A DNA stretch of 27,377 nucleotides from NCBI GenBank assembly GCA_049604415.1, contig JBMYTN010000052.1, forward strand, positions 1-27,377, read 5' to 3'. This stretch comes from JBMYTN01 sp049604415 (GTDB lineage Bacteria > Pseudomonadota > Alphaproteobacteria > Rhodospirillales > Rhodospirillaceae). A model generated the notes under the pieces. The model was not told the DNA's origin. It saw only the letters and a program-made list of their open reading frames with translations, and did no database searches. This document shows positions 7,492-18,821 of the stretch, piece after piece; within the stretch, counting starts at the first letter, position 1, and each line of letters begins with the position of its first letter. Position numbers and translations under genes: made by a program.

Positions 7492-7571
7492 TAGCTTGGC
7501 GCCCTCTTTGTTTCGCCCCCGCACAGCAACCGGGTTTGATCCCGCCGTGCCTGAAGATGGCCCCCATACCC

Positions 7572-8459
7572 ATGGCCCAAGTTCCAAGCTTCCAATCCTT
7601 GATCCTGACCCTGCAAGCCTTCTGGGCCGAGCGGGGGTGTGTCATCCTCCAGCCCTATGACATGGAGGTCGGCGCGGGCACCTTTCACCCGGCGACCACC
7701 TTGCGGGCCTTGGGTCCGGAGCCTTGGAATGCGGCCTATGTCCAGCCCTCGCGCCGCCCGACCGATGGCCGCTATGGCGAAAACCCAAACCGGCTGCAGC
7801 ATTACTACCAGTTCCAGGTCATCCTGAAGCCCTCGCCAGCGGATCCTCAGGGGCTCTATCTGGACAGCCTGCGTGCCTTGGGCATTGACCCGATGGCCCA
7901 TGACATCCGCTTTGTCGAGGATGACTGGGAAAGCCCAACCTTGGGCGCTTGGGGCCTGGGCTGGGAGGTCTGGTGCGATGGCATGGAAGTCACCCAGTTC
8001 ACCTATTTCCAGCAAGTCGGCGGCATTGAATGCGATCCGGTGCCCGTAGAGCTGACCTATGGCCTGGAGCGTTTGGCGATGTATATCCAGGGCGTTGAAA
8101 ATGTCTATGACCTGGATTTCAACGGTGCCGGGGTCTCCTATGGCGATGTGTTCCTGCAGGCCGAGCAGGAGTTTTCCGCCCATAACTTCGAGCATGCGGA
8201 AACCGAGATCCTGTTCCGGCATTTCGAAGATGCCGAGGCGGAATGCCAATCCCTGCTGCAGGCCGGTCTGACGCTGCCAGCCTATGATCAATGCATCAAG
8301 GCCTCGCACCGCTTCAATCTGCTCGACGCCCGGGGCGTGATCAGCGTGACTGAGCGCCAAGCCTATATCGGGCGGGTCCGGGCCTTGGCCAAAGGCTGTT
8401 GCGAAGGCTGGATGGCCTCGCGCAGTCCGGCGGCGCCCGCTGCTGAGCAGGAGGCCTGA
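7572..8459 (+). CDS. glyQ: Glycyl-tRNA synthetase alpha subunit
   Basis: The 295-residue catalytic subunit of the tetrameric (alpha2beta2) class II glycyl-tRNA synthetase, which activates glycine with ATP in the cytoplasm. Very highly conserved segments are present: LQPYDMEVGAGTFHPAT near residues 28-44, VQPSRRPTDGRYGENPNRLQ, the ESPTLGAWGLGWEVW block, FTYFQQVGG, and ELTYGLERLAMY. The class II motif 3-like C-terminal part LLDARGVISVTERQAY is intact. Two in-frame ATGs lie at 7557 and 7572; I chose 7572, which gives MAQVPSFQ and the family's usual start. GlyS follows after three bases, and an AGGAG inside the end of glyQ serves it. Confidence 0.96.
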   Translation: MAQVPSFQSLILTLQAFWAERGCVILQPYDMEVGAGTFHPATTLRALGPEPWNAAYVQPSRRPTDGRYGENPNRLQHYYQFQVILKPSPADPQGLYLDSLRALGIDPMAHDIRFVEDDWESPTLGAWGLGWEVWCDGMEVTQFTYFQQVGGIECDPVPVELTYGLERLAMYIQGVENVYDLDFNGAGVSYGDVFLQAEQEFSAHNFEHAETEILFRHFEDAEAECQSLLQAGLTLPAYDQCIKASHRFNLLDARGVISVTERQAYIGRVRALAKGCCEGWMASRSPAAPAAEQEA

Positions 8460-8462
8460 GCC

Positions 8463-10622
8463 ATGGCTGACCTTCTGATCGAACTGTTCAGCGAAGAAAT
8501 TCCGGCCCGCATGCAGCGCAAGGCGCGGGAGGCTTTCCAAGGTCTCGTGCTGGCGGGGCTGAAAGAGGCTGGCCTGAGCCATGGCGCGGTGGAAAGCCAT
8601 GTCACGCCTCGACGGCTGGTGCTGGCGGTGGCCGATCTGCCGGAGAAACAACCCGATGTCCGCGAAGAGCGCAAAGGCCCCAAGGTCGGCGCGCCGGAAA
8701 AGGCCCTGAATGGCTTTTTGGCCTCGGTCGGCTTAACCTTGGATCAGGTGGAGACCCGGTCCACGCCCAAGGGCGATGTCTATTTCGCGGTGATGGAAAA
8801 GCCCGGGCGTCCCACCCGGGAGGTCCTGCCCGAGTTGATCTACAACGCCATTGTCGCGCTGCCCTGGCCGAAATCCATGCGCTGGTCCACCGGTCGCATG
8901 GCCTATGTCCGCCCGCTGCACAGCATCATCGCCTTGTTTGGTGGCACGCCTTTGGTTGGCGGCCTGTCCATGGGTCAGATGGCCAGTCAGGGCCAAGAGA
9001 TCCCGGTGGCCTTCGTCGCCGATCCGGCGTCCGATGCCAGCTGCCTGGCTTATGGCGCGCAGACCCGGGGGCACCGCTTCCTGGCTCCGGAGCCGATCCA
9101 AGTCAGCGATTTTGCCAGCTATAAGGCGTCCCTGCGCGCGGCCAAGGTCATGGTCGATGCCGAGGAGCGCAAAACGCTGATCCTGGAGGGTGCCCGCCGT
9201 CTGGCCAGCGAGAACGGCCTGACTTTAAATGAGGATCCGGGCCTGCTGGAAGAGGTCGCCGGTCTGGTGGAATGGCCGGTGCCGCTGATGGGGCGCATTG
9301 ATGATGCCTTCATGGAAGTGCCGCAGGAGGTGTTGATCACCTCCATGAAAACCCACCAGAAATATTTTTCCCTGTCCCAGGCCGATGGATCCTTGGCGCC
9401 CAATTTTGTCGTGATCGCCAATATGGAAACCGGCGATGGCGGGGCGCAGATCGTCGCCGGGAATGAGAGGGTGCTGCGCGCCCGTCTCTCGGATGCAAAA
9501 TATTTCTGGGATCAGGACCGGGCCAAGGCCCTGGCGGACCGGGTGCCTGCTTTGGGCAGCCGGGTGTTCCATGCCGAACTGGGCACCGACCTGCAAAAGG
9601 TTGAGCGCATGCGCGGTTTGGCCCGCTGGCTGGCTGAGCAAGTGCCCGGAGCGGATCCGGACAAGGCGGACCGCGCCGCCCTGTTAGCCAAGGCCGATCT
9701 GACCACGGAGATGGTCGGCGAGTTCCCGGAACTCCAAGGCCTGATGGGCCGTTATTACGCGCTGCTGGACGGGGAAGACGCCGCAGTGGCCGACGCCCTG
9801 CGCGATCATTATGCGCCACTGGGGCCGTCCGATGCCTGTCCGCAGGAGCTGACCGCCATCTGTGTCGCCCTGGCTGACAAGCTCGACACCTTGGCCGGGT
9901 TCTGGGTCATTGACAGCAAGCCGACCGGGTCCAAGGATCCGTTCAGCCTGCGCCGGGCGGCGTTGGGCGTGATCCGGCTGATCTTAGAAAACGGCCTGCG
10001 GCTGTCCCTGCGCGCGACCATTGAGGCCGCCCGGGGTCCGGTGTCCGCAGCGGCGGCAGAATGCGGTTTGGCCGGGGCCATGGACAAAGCCATCACCGAT
10101 GATCTGATGGCCTTCCTGGCCGAGCGGCTTAAGGTCCAGTCCAAGGAAAAAGGCATCCGCCATGACCTGATCGCGGCGGTCTTTGCGCTCAGCGGTGAAG
10201 ATGACTTGGTCCGCCTGCTGGCCCGGGTCGAGGCGCTGGCCGGGTTCTTGGGCAGCGAAGACGGTGCGAATTTGCTCGCCGCCCACAAACGGGCGGCCAA
10301 TATTGTCCGGATCGAAGAGAAGAAGGACAAATCCAAATATGACGGCGAGCCCGATCCCGCCCTGCTGGCGCAGGATGAGGAAAAGGCTTTGTGGGAGGCT
10401 CTGTCCTCATTGGCTGGACCTGTCGGGGACCGGGTCGGGCAAGAGGATTTCACCGGCGCCATGGAAGCACTGGCTGCGTTGCGCGGCCCCGTGGACGCCT
10501 TTTTGGATAAGGTTACCGTGAACGCCGAGGATCCCGCCTTGCGCGCCAACCGCTTGCGCCTGCTGTCCGGCATCGGCGCGGCCATGGGGCTGGTTGCGGA
10601 TTTCTCGTGCATCGAGGGCTAA
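8463..10622 (+). CDS. glyS: Glycyl-tRNA synthetase beta subunit
   Basis: The 719-residue beta subunit, which recognises tRNA-Gly and is needed for aminoacylation together with GlyQ. It starts with MADLLIELFSEEIPA, typical of the family, and contains the diagnostic HD-like region, the PKSMRW segment near residue 138, and EVLITSMKTHQKYF near residue 288. An FPELQGLMGRYYA segment occurs near residue 420 and DPFSLRRAALGVIRLI near 494. The C-terminal DALR-like anticodon-binding domain ends with ANRLRLLSGI. Length is normal. It is translated directly after glyQ, and its own stop lies 5 bases before ppdK, so all three appear to form one operon. Confidence 0.97.
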   Translation: MADLLIELFSEEIPARMQRKAREAFQGLVLAGLKEAGLSHGAVESHVTPRRLVLAVADLPEKQPDVREERKGPKVGAPEKALNGFLASVGLTLDQVETRSTPKGDVYFAVMEKPGRPTREVLPELIYNAIVALPWPKSMRWSTGRMAYVRPLHSIIALFGGTPLVGGLSMGQMASQGQEIPVAFVADPASDASCLAYGAQTRGHRFLAPEPIQVSDFASYKASLRAAKVMVDAEERKTLILEGARRLASENGLTLNEDPGLLEEVAGLVEWPVPLMGRIDDAFMEVPQEVLITSMKTHQKYFSLSQADGSLAPNFVVIANMETGDGGAQIVAGNERVLRARLSDAKYFWDQDRAKALADRVPALGSRVFHAELGTDLQKVERMRGLARWLAEQVPGADPDKADRAALLAKADLTTEMVGEFPELQGLMGRYYALLDGEDAAVADALRDHYAPLGPSDACPQELTAICVALADKLDTLAGFWVIDSKPTGSKDPFSLRRAALGVIRLILENGLRLSLRATIEAARGPVSAAAAECGLAGAMDKAITDDLMAFLAERLKVQSKEKGIRHDLIAAVFALSGEDDLVRLLARVEALAGFLGSEDGANLLAAHKRAANIVRIEEKKDKSKYDGEPDPALLAQDEEKALWEALSSLAGPVGDRVGQEDFTGAMEALAALRGPVDAFLDKVTVNAEDPALRANRLRLLSGIGAAMGLVADFSCIEG

Positions 10623-10627
10623 AGACA

Positions 10628-13294
<2,667 letters not shown>

Positions 13295-13314
13295 CGTCTT
13301 GAAAGGTCTGGTTT

Positions 13315-14277
13315 TTGGCTGTGCGAGAGGATCTGCCCGACGATCCAGCGGTGATCCGGGCGGGCGGCAAGGGGGCTTTGGCCCGGGCCTTGGCGGCGTT
13401 GGAAACCGATCCCGATGGGGATCGGGCCACCCGTCTGCTCAGTGCCTGTCATCGGGCCCCTCAAGGCCATGTGCTGGGGATCACCGGGCCGCCGGGGGTG
13501 GGGAAATCCACCCTGATCAACGCCTTGATCACCGGCTGGCGCAGCCGGGGCAAAACCGTTGGCGTCATTGCGGTGGATCCGTCTTCCCGGCGCTCCGGCG
13601 GGGCGTTGCTAGGGGACCGGACCCGCTTTGATACCGATCCGGAAGATCGCGGCATTTTTGTCCGCTCCATGGCCGCCCGGGATCACCTGGGTGGTTTGGC
13701 CGGATTGACCGTGGGGGCCATGGTGTTGATGCGCGCCCTGTATGATCGGGTGATCATCGAAACCGTCGGGGTTGGCCAGTCGGAGACCGAGGTGGTCCGG
13801 GTCGCCGATACGGTGTTGTTTTGTGTCCAGCCCGGCTCCGGCGACAGCCTGCAGTTCATGAAGGCGGGCATTGCCGAAATCCCCCATGTGGTTGCGGTGA
13901 CCAAGGCGGATATGGAAAAACAGGCGCGCCGGGCGGTCTCCGATGTGGAAGGGGCGCTGGGTCTGGCGGAAACCGAGGGCAATTGGCCGGTCCGGGTCGT
14001 GTTGGTCTCCGCTTTGCGCCGCAGTGGCCTGGATGAGCTGGTGGCGGTGATCGAAGAGCATGCGGCCCATCTGTCCGGCGGGCAGGGGACGTTGCTGGCC
14101 GAGACCCGGCTGCGACAGGCGGAAACCTGGCTGGCCGATGCGGTGCGCGAGCGGTTTGGCCGGGAGGGCATTCGCCGGGCCGGGTCTTTGCGGCTGGAAC
14201 CCGATGAGAGTCCCTTTGCCAGGCTGGCCGCATTGTCTAAGGTGCTGTTAGATCCCGCAGCGCTAACAAAGGGGTAG
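13315..14277 (+). CDS. meaB: MeaB/ArgK-type G3E GTPase chaperone
   Basis: A 320-residue P-loop GTPase of the MeaB family, which loads and protects adenosylcobalamin in methylmalonyl-CoA mutase or related acyl-CoA mutases. The Walker A motif GPPGVGKST is at residues 58-66. It is followed by VIAVDPSSRRSGGALLGDRTR and FVRSMAARDHLGG, both specific to the family, and by VTKADMEKQARRAVSD as the guanine-specificity region. The best start is TTG 13315, with AAAGG 8 bases before it; GTG 13321 is the alternative. It lies 20 bases after ppdK and 7 bases before lptF. No mutase or cobalamin gene lies within the window, so its client is encoded elsewhere. Confidence 0.9.
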   Translation: MAVREDLPDDPAVIRAGGKGALARALAALETDPDGDRATRLLSACHRAPQGHVLGITGPPGVGKSTLINALITGWRSRGKTVGVIAVDPSSRRSGGALLGDRTRFDTDPEDRGIFVRSMAARDHLGGLAGLTVGAMVLMRALYDRVIIETVGVGQSETEVVRVADTVLFCVQPGSGDSLQFMKAGIAEIPHVVAVTKADMEKQARRAVSDVEGALGLAETEGNWPVRVVLVSALRRSGLDELVAVIEEHAAHLSGGQGTLLAETRLRQAETWLADAVRERFGREGIRRAGSLRLEPDESPFARLAALSKVLLDPAALTKG

Positions 14278-14284
14278 GCGCTCG

Positions 14285-15451
14285 ATGTTCAGCACGCTGA
14301 ACACATATGTCCTGCGACAAATGTTGCAGACGCTGGCCATCTCCTCGGCGGCGCTGGTGGTGCTTGTCTGGTTGATGAACTCCTTGCGGTTCTTTGACTG
14401 GTTCATCAACAAAAACCTGAGCGTTGGTATCTTCCTGCAGCTGACCGTGCTGTTGATGCCCGGCTTTTTGACCGTCTTTATGCCCATCGCCCTGTTTGCC
14501 GTGTCCCTGTTCACCTATTCCCGATTGGTGGCTGACCGGGAGCTGGTGGTGATGCGGGCCGCCGGGCTCAGCCCCTGGCAATTGGCGCAACCGGCTTTGA
14601 TGATCGCCACCGTGCTGACGGTGATCGGCTATATCCTGACCATCTGGGTGGTGCCGGAAATGGAGCGCCGCTTTAGCGAGCTGCACCATGATATCCGCAA
14701 TGAGCTGTCCCAGCTTGTGCTGAAAGAAGGCCAGTTCAACCGCGCCGAAGACAATCTGATCATCTATGTCCGGGATCGAGAACCCGGCGGCGAACTGCTT
14801 GGGCTGCTGATCCACGACACCTCCCAAGTCGGCGCGCCGATCACCATCTTGGCCGAGCGCGGCACCATGGTGAAGGACCAGGGGATCAGCAAAATGTTGC
14901 TGATCAATGGGTCGCGGCAGGAGAAAAAAGAAGAGACCGGCAAGGTCAGCTTTCTCTATTTCGACAGCTACACCATCGAAATCGGTGCCAAAGACGAAGA
15001 TGATGGCGCGGCCCGGTTCCGCAAAGAACGGGAACGGCCCTTCCTGGATCTGTTTACCATCCAGCCCGGGGATCCGGTCGGCGAGGGCCTGGAATGGACC
15101 TTCGGCGATCAGCAGGTCATGCCCATGCGCATGGAAGGCCATTTGCGGCTGCTCAAGCCGATCAACCATTTCGGCTTTTTGCTGATTGGCTTGGCGGCCA
15201 TCTTAAAAGGGCAGTTTAACCGGCGTGGTGACAGCAAACGGGTGATCTTCGCCGTGATGTTGGTGGTTCTGTTCCAATCCGCCAGTCTCGGGGCGGCCAA
15301 TATGGCCAAGCGGTCCTATGAGGCCTTGCCGCTGCTCGATGCCATGACCCTGCTGCCGCTGTTGGTGGGGATCATTTGGATGGCCTGGGAGCCGAGAGGC
15401 TCTGGCCGCGCCTTGACCCCGGGACCAAGCCCGGCTGCCGCCCGCTCATGA
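14285..15451 (+). CDS. lptF: LPS export ABC transporter permease LptF
   Basis: A 388-residue inner-membrane permease of the YjgP/YjgQ family. In the LptB2FG complex it extracts lipopolysaccharide from the inner membrane and hands it to the periplasmic LptC-LptA bridge. Membrane helices lie at about residues 12-33, 50-76 and 100-122, and three more near the C-terminus, with the periplasmic beta-jellyroll domain at about 135-260 between them. The coupling segment YSRLVADRELVVMRAAGLSPWQL is typical. LptF is favoured over LptG by similarity of the N-terminal half, but this is not certain. ATG 14285 follows AAAGGGG at 14268-14274. The last residues (RALTPGPSPAAARS) lie in a palindromic, repeat-like sequence and look like an extension beyond the family's end. 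It overlaps the MsbA-like gene by four bases; no lptG is adjacent. Confidence 0.88.
   Translation: MFSTLNTYVLRQMLQTLAISSAALVVLVWLMNSLRFFDWFINKNLSVGIFLQLTVLLMPGFLTVFMPIALFAVSLFTYSRLVADRELVVMRAAGLSPWQLAQPALMIATVLTVIGYILTIWVVPEMERRFSELHHDIRNELSQLVLKEGQFNRAEDNLIIYVRDREPGGELLGLLIHDTSQVGAPITILAERGTMVKDQGISKMLLINGSRQEKKEETGKVSFLYFDSYTIEIGAKDEDDGAARFRKERERPFLDLFTIQPGDPVGEGLEWTFGDQQVMPMRMEGHLRLLKPINHFGFLLIGLAAILKGQFNRRGDSKRVIFAVMLVVLFQSASLGAANMAKRSYEALPLLDAMTLLPLLVGIIWMAWEPRGSGRALTPGPSPAAARS
15413..15437. repeat. REP-like palindrome at the lptF/msbA junction
   Basis: TTGACCCCGGGACCAAGCCCGG forms a short hairpin, CCGGG with CCCGG around ACCAAG. It resembles the common alphaproteobacterial dispersed palindrome of the form GACCCCGG-ATCAAG-TCCGGGG, with a decayed right arm. 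It is read in frame as the tail of LptF and lies just before the ATGA overlap. Only one copy is seen in the window. Confidence 0.4.
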
Positions 15452-17334
15452 CCGGCATGGGCGCGCAAGGGGACGACCGTTTGGCTGGTCGGACGCAGGC
15501 GCAGTCCGGTCCCGACTCCCGATTGCCGAACCAAACAAGCGATACGGACCATGTGCGGTCCTGGAGCCTAACGGTCCGGTTCTTGCGCGATATGCTGCCC
15601 GGTCAGTGGCCCGTGATCGGGGCGGCCATGGTCTGCATGGCCATGGTGGCGGCCTCGACCACGGCCATCGCTTGGCTGATGAAACCGGCGATCAATGAAG
15701 TCTTTGCCGACAAAGACCCGGATGTTCTGGTCTGGATCGCTTTGGCCTATCCGGCGGTGTTTCTGGTCAAGGGCTTTGCCAATTATGGCCAGCGCACATT
15801 GATGAACTGGTCGGGCTTGGCCATTGTCTCGCTCTGCCGCGAGCGTTTGTTTGGCCATCTCTGCACCCTGGAAGCCGGGTTTTTCTCCACCACCGCCTAT
15901 GCCGGTTTGGTCAGCCGCTTCACCGTCGATTTGACCGGGCTGAAGAACAATGTCACCTCCGCGACCATGTCCTTGGGCCGGGATGCGATGTCTCTGGTTG
16001 GCTTGGGCGCTTCCCTGGTTTTGCTCGATCTGGAGTTGGCAATCATCGTCGCGGTGATCTTCCCCCTGACAGCGGGACCGATTGCCATTCTCGGCCGCCG
16101 GGTGCGCAAGGCGACCATGGGCATGCAAAGCGAGTCCGGGGAACTGGACCACATCATCGGACAGCTGTTGCGGGGCATCCGGGTGGTTCGGGTGTTTGGC
16201 GCTCGGCATCGGGAGCGCGACCGGGTCGGAGCGGTGGTCGACCGGATCCACGGCCATGTGATGTATTCCGAGCGGATCAAGGCAATGATCGCCGGGATCT
16301 TAGAACTGGTCAGCGGCGTCGCCTTTGCCGCCGTGATCGTCTATGGCGGCTTGCGGGTTTCTGAAGGTGATCTTGATCCCGGCAGCTTTTTTGCCTTTAT
16401 CACCGCCCTGTTCTTGCTCTATCAGCCGATCAAGCGCCTGGGGCGGCTGAACACGGTGCTGCAAGAAGCTCTGGCCGCCGTGCAGCGCTATTACGCTTTG
16501 CTGGATCGCCCGCCCAGCTTGACCGACGCGCCCGATGCAGTGTCCCCCAGCTGGCCGAACAGCGGTGGCGTGCCGGTGCGCTTCAAAGAGGTCCACTTCG
16601 ACTATCCCGATGGCACATCCGCGTTGCAGGCGTTGGATCTGACGGTGGAAGCCGGGACCACGGTGGCCTTTGTCGGCCCATCGGGGGCGGGCAAAACCAC
16701 GGCGCTGCATTTGATCCCGCGGTTTTTTGATGTGTCCGGTGGTGCGGTTGAGGTCGGGGGCCATGATGTACGGGCCATCACCCAACGCAGCCTCTGGCAG
16801 GCCATGGCCATGGTGACCCAGGATGCGGTGCTGTTTGATGACAGCATTGCCGCCAATATTGCCTTTGGCGCTGCCGGGCGGGGCAGGCCGGTGACCCAGG
16901 AGGAGATCAAGGCCGCTGCCAAGGCCGCCGCTGCCCATGACTTTATTCTGGACCAGCCCGAGGGCTATGCGACGGCCATTGGCGAGCATGGGGTGCGACT
17001 GTCTGGCGGTCAGCGGCAGCGTTTGGTGTTGGCCCGGGCCTTTCTGAAGGACGCGCCCTTGCTGCTGCTCGACGAGGCCACCAGCGCCCTGGACACCGAG
17101 AGTGAGCGCCGGGTGCAAGAGGCCTTTGAAGAGCTGCGTCAGGGCCGGACCTGTATTGTGGTGGCCCACCGGCTGTCCACGGTCCGCCATGCCACTGTGA
17201 TTTGCGTGCTGGAACAGGGTCGGATTACGGAGCGCGGCAGCCATGAGGACTTGTTGCGCCAGGGCGGGACCTATGCCCGGCTCTGTGCCACTGACCTGCT
17301 TGATGACAATGACCCGGAGGAGGCAACGTCATGA
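15448..17334 (+). CDS. MsbA-like lipid A/lipid-flippase ABC transporter
   Basis: A 628-residue half-transporter with a fused membrane and ATPase domain; it works as a homodimer, most likely flipping lipid A-core or another glycolipid across the inner membrane. A polar extension of about 40 residues precedes six membrane helices (from about residue 52 to 330). The ATPase part has Walker A GPSGAGKTT near 410, the Q-loop in MVTQDAVLFDDSI, the signature LSGGQRQRL near 518, Walker B LLLLDEATSALD, and the switch histidine in VVAHRLSTVR near 574. All catalytic elements are intact. The start is ATG 15448 in an ATGA overlap with lptF, and the stop forms another ATGA with the next gene, so the three are coupled. 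The LPS link is inferred from lptF. Confidence 0.88.
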   Translation: MTGMGAQGDDRLAGRTQAQSGPDSRLPNQTSDTDHVRSWSLTVRFLRDMLPGQWPVIGAAMVCMAMVAASTTAIAWLMKPAINEVFADKDPDVLVWIALAYPAVFLVKGFANYGQRTLMNWSGLAIVSLCRERLFGHLCTLEAGFFSTTAYAGLVSRFTVDLTGLKNNVTSATMSLGRDAMSLVGLGASLVLLDLELAIIVAVIFPLTAGPIAILGRRVRKATMGMQSESGELDHIIGQLLRGIRVVRVFGARHRERDRVGAVVDRIHGHVMYSERIKAMIAGILELVSGVAFAAVIVYGGLRVSEGDLDPGSFFAFITALFLLYQPIKRLGRLNTVLQEALAAVQRYYALLDRPPSLTDAPDAVSPSWPNSGGVPVRFKEVHFDYPDGTSALQALDLTVEAGTTVAFVGPSGAGKTTALHLIPRFFDVSGGAVEVGGHDVRAITQRSLWQAMAMVTQDAVLFDDSIAANIAFGAAGRGRPVTQEEIKAAAKAAAAHDFILDQPEGYATAIGEHGVRLSGGQRQRLVLARAFLKDAPLLLLDEATSALDTESERRVQEAFEELRQGRTCIVVAHRLSTVRHATVICVLEQGRITERGSHEDLLRQGGTYARLCATDLLDDNDPEEATS

Positions 17335-18416
17335 CTGAAAGTGGATCCAAGGGCCAAACCATGATGGCCGTGCTGACCACGGGTTCCGGTGGCTATGACA
17401 AGCTGTCCTACCAAGCCGTCGCGATGCCCGAGCCCGGCCCCGGCGAGCTGCTGATCAAGGTCTTGGCCGCCGGGGTCAACAATACGGATGTCAACACGCG
17501 GCTGGGCTGGTACTCCGCCGCTGTCAAAGGCGGGACCGATGAAACCGATGCCAATTCGGAAGGCTGGGACAAAGGCGGCTGGAATGGGGAGACGCCTTTT
17601 CCGTTCATCCAGGGGGCCGATTGCTGTGGGCGGGTGGTGCGCCCTGGTCCGGGGGCCACAGATGCGCTGGTTGGCAAGCGAGTGCTGGTGCGGTCTTGCA
17701 TCAGGCTCAACGGCTTTGCGGATATGGCCTCGCGCTGGTGGGGGGTGGATAGCAATGGGGCTTTCGCCCAATACACCGTAGCCCCGGAAAGCGAAGTCTT
17801 TGCTATTGAGAGCGATTGGAGCGATGCGGAGCTGGCGACCATCCCTTGCGCCTATGGCACGGCAGAAAACATGCTCCACCGGGCTGGTGTCGCCGCAGGC
17901 ATGACGGTGTTGGTCACCGGGGCCTCCGGCGGGGTCGGCTCCGCTGCCCTGCAATTGGCCAAACGGCGCGGGGCCAAGGTTATTACCGTGGCCGGTCGCG
18001 ACAAGCGGGACTTTGTCCTTGGTCTCGGGGCCGATCAGGCCTTGGCTCGGGAAGACGATCCGGAAGCGGTTCTGGGTCCGGAAAGCGTCGATGTGGTCCT
18101 GGATTTGGTGGTCGGCGCCGGTTTTGCCGGATTGCTTGAAGTGCTCCGCCGGGGCGGCACCTATGTGACCTCCGGGGCCATTGCCGGACCGGTGGTCGAG
18201 CTGGACATTCGCCGGGTCTATTTGAAAGATTTGCGGCTGATGGGCTCCACCACTTGGGAGGAACCGATTTTCCCGGATCTGATCGGCTATATTGAGCGCG
18301 GTGAAATCCGACCGCTGCTGGACAGCACCTATCCGCTTGATCAGATCGTTGAGGCGCAGAAGGCGTTCCAGGAAAAGCGCCATCTGGGCAAGATTGTTCT
18401 CATTCCGCCAGCGTAG
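17331..18416 (+). CDS. Quinone oxidoreductase-like MDR family dehydrogenase
   Basis: A 361-residue medium-chain dehydrogenase/reductase. The GroES-like N-terminal domain has GELLIKVLAAGVNNTDVNTR near residues 38-57. The Rossmann domain holds the NADPH-binding motif GASGGVGSAA from residue 197. The four-cysteine structural zinc lobe is absent and the catalytic zinc ligands are not in place; QGADCCG replaces the GHE-type motif. It is therefore more like zinc-independent quinone oxidoreductases than true alcohol dehydrogenases, although database names often say alcohol dehydrogenase. An unusual Gly/Asp/Trp-rich loop at residues 60-88 enlarges the substrate side. The start overlaps the MsbA-like stop in ATGA. 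Substrate unknown; a role in lipid metabolism is only a guess from its neighbours. Confidence 0.85.
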   Translation: MTESGSKGQTMMAVLTTGSGGYDKLSYQAVAMPEPGPGELLIKVLAAGVNNTDVNTRLGWYSAAVKGGTDETDANSEGWDKGGWNGETPFPFIQGADCCGRVVRPGPGATDALVGKRVLVRSCIRLNGFADMASRWWGVDSNGAFAQYTVAPESEVFAIESDWSDAELATIPCAYGTAENMLHRAGVAAGMTVLVTGASGGVGSAALQLAKRRGAKVITVAGRDKRDFVLGLGADQALAREDDPEAVLGPESVDVVLDLVVGAGFAGLLEVLRRGGTYVTSGAIAGPVVELDIRRVYLKDLRLMGSTTWEEPIFPDLIGYIERGEIRPLLDSTYPLDQIVEAQKAFQEKRHLGKIVLIPPA

Positions 18417-18480
18417 ATCGATTTTTCGCTTTCTGCGGTGATCCGGCCTGGGCGTTCGCGTCATATTGCATATGGGTAGA

Positions 18481-18486
18481 TATAAT
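18481..18486 (+). promoter_or_regulatory. -10 element upstream of the 92-residue orphan gene
   Basis: A perfect TATAAT in an AT-rich patch, 44 bases before ATG 18530. A matching -35 element is not clear; TTCGCG at 18455-18460 is 20 bases away and GCGTCA at 18458-18463 is 17 away. It indicates that the small gene can be transcribed separately from the operon before it. Confidence 0.45.
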
Positions 18487-18529
18487 CTGAGTCCCCAGAC
18501 CCTATCCGCCGGAGAAGGAGAGCACTCCC

Positions 18530-18808
18530 ATGGCCGTTTCCGCCTTGCCCGCCGTTGTTTTTCCCGTGGCGATGATGCCCGCCCCGATTGGCCCCCAATC
18601 GGTGACGCCGTTGTTTGACTCCTATGTGCGTCATGCCCGGTTCTGGGTCGATTTCACCGGCGACATTATCGAGGAAACAGCCGCTCTGTCCTTGGCGGTT
18701 TTCCTGCGGCCCTGGCTCGGCGACCAAGCCATTCCGGTCGCCGAGGATCTCGCCGATCAAATTGAAGACGCCTATGAGGCCATGTGGGGACCGCTGGGCG
18801 AAGACTGA
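18530..18808 (+). CDS. Unrecognised 92-residue protein
   Basis: I do not recognise this protein. It begins with an apolar, proline- and methionine-rich stretch (residues 1-26, AVVFPVAMMPAPIGP), which could be a weak membrane-facing segment. Then follows an amphipathic helical part with aromatic residues (VRHARFWVDFTGDIIEETAA) and an acidic C-terminus (EDLADQIEDAYEAMW). It has no cysteine and no known motif. It is very likely a real gene: an excellent GGAGAAGGAGAG ribosome site precedes ATG 18530 at good spacing, a consensus -10 lies upstream, and codon third positions are GC-rich. It converges on ygfZ with only 13 bases between them and no visible terminator. Confidence 0.7.
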   Translation: MAVSALPAVVFPVAMMPAPIGPQSVTPLFDSYVRHARFWVDFTGDIIEETAALSLAVFLRPWLGDQAIPVAEDLADQIEDAYEAMWGPLGED

Positions 18809-18821
18809 GCAGGAGCGGCTT

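Noticed and set aside
16300..17244. Open frame of 314 codons on the minus strand within the MsbA-like gene
   Set aside because: Antisense to intact ABC motifs; low-complexity composition and no ribosome site.
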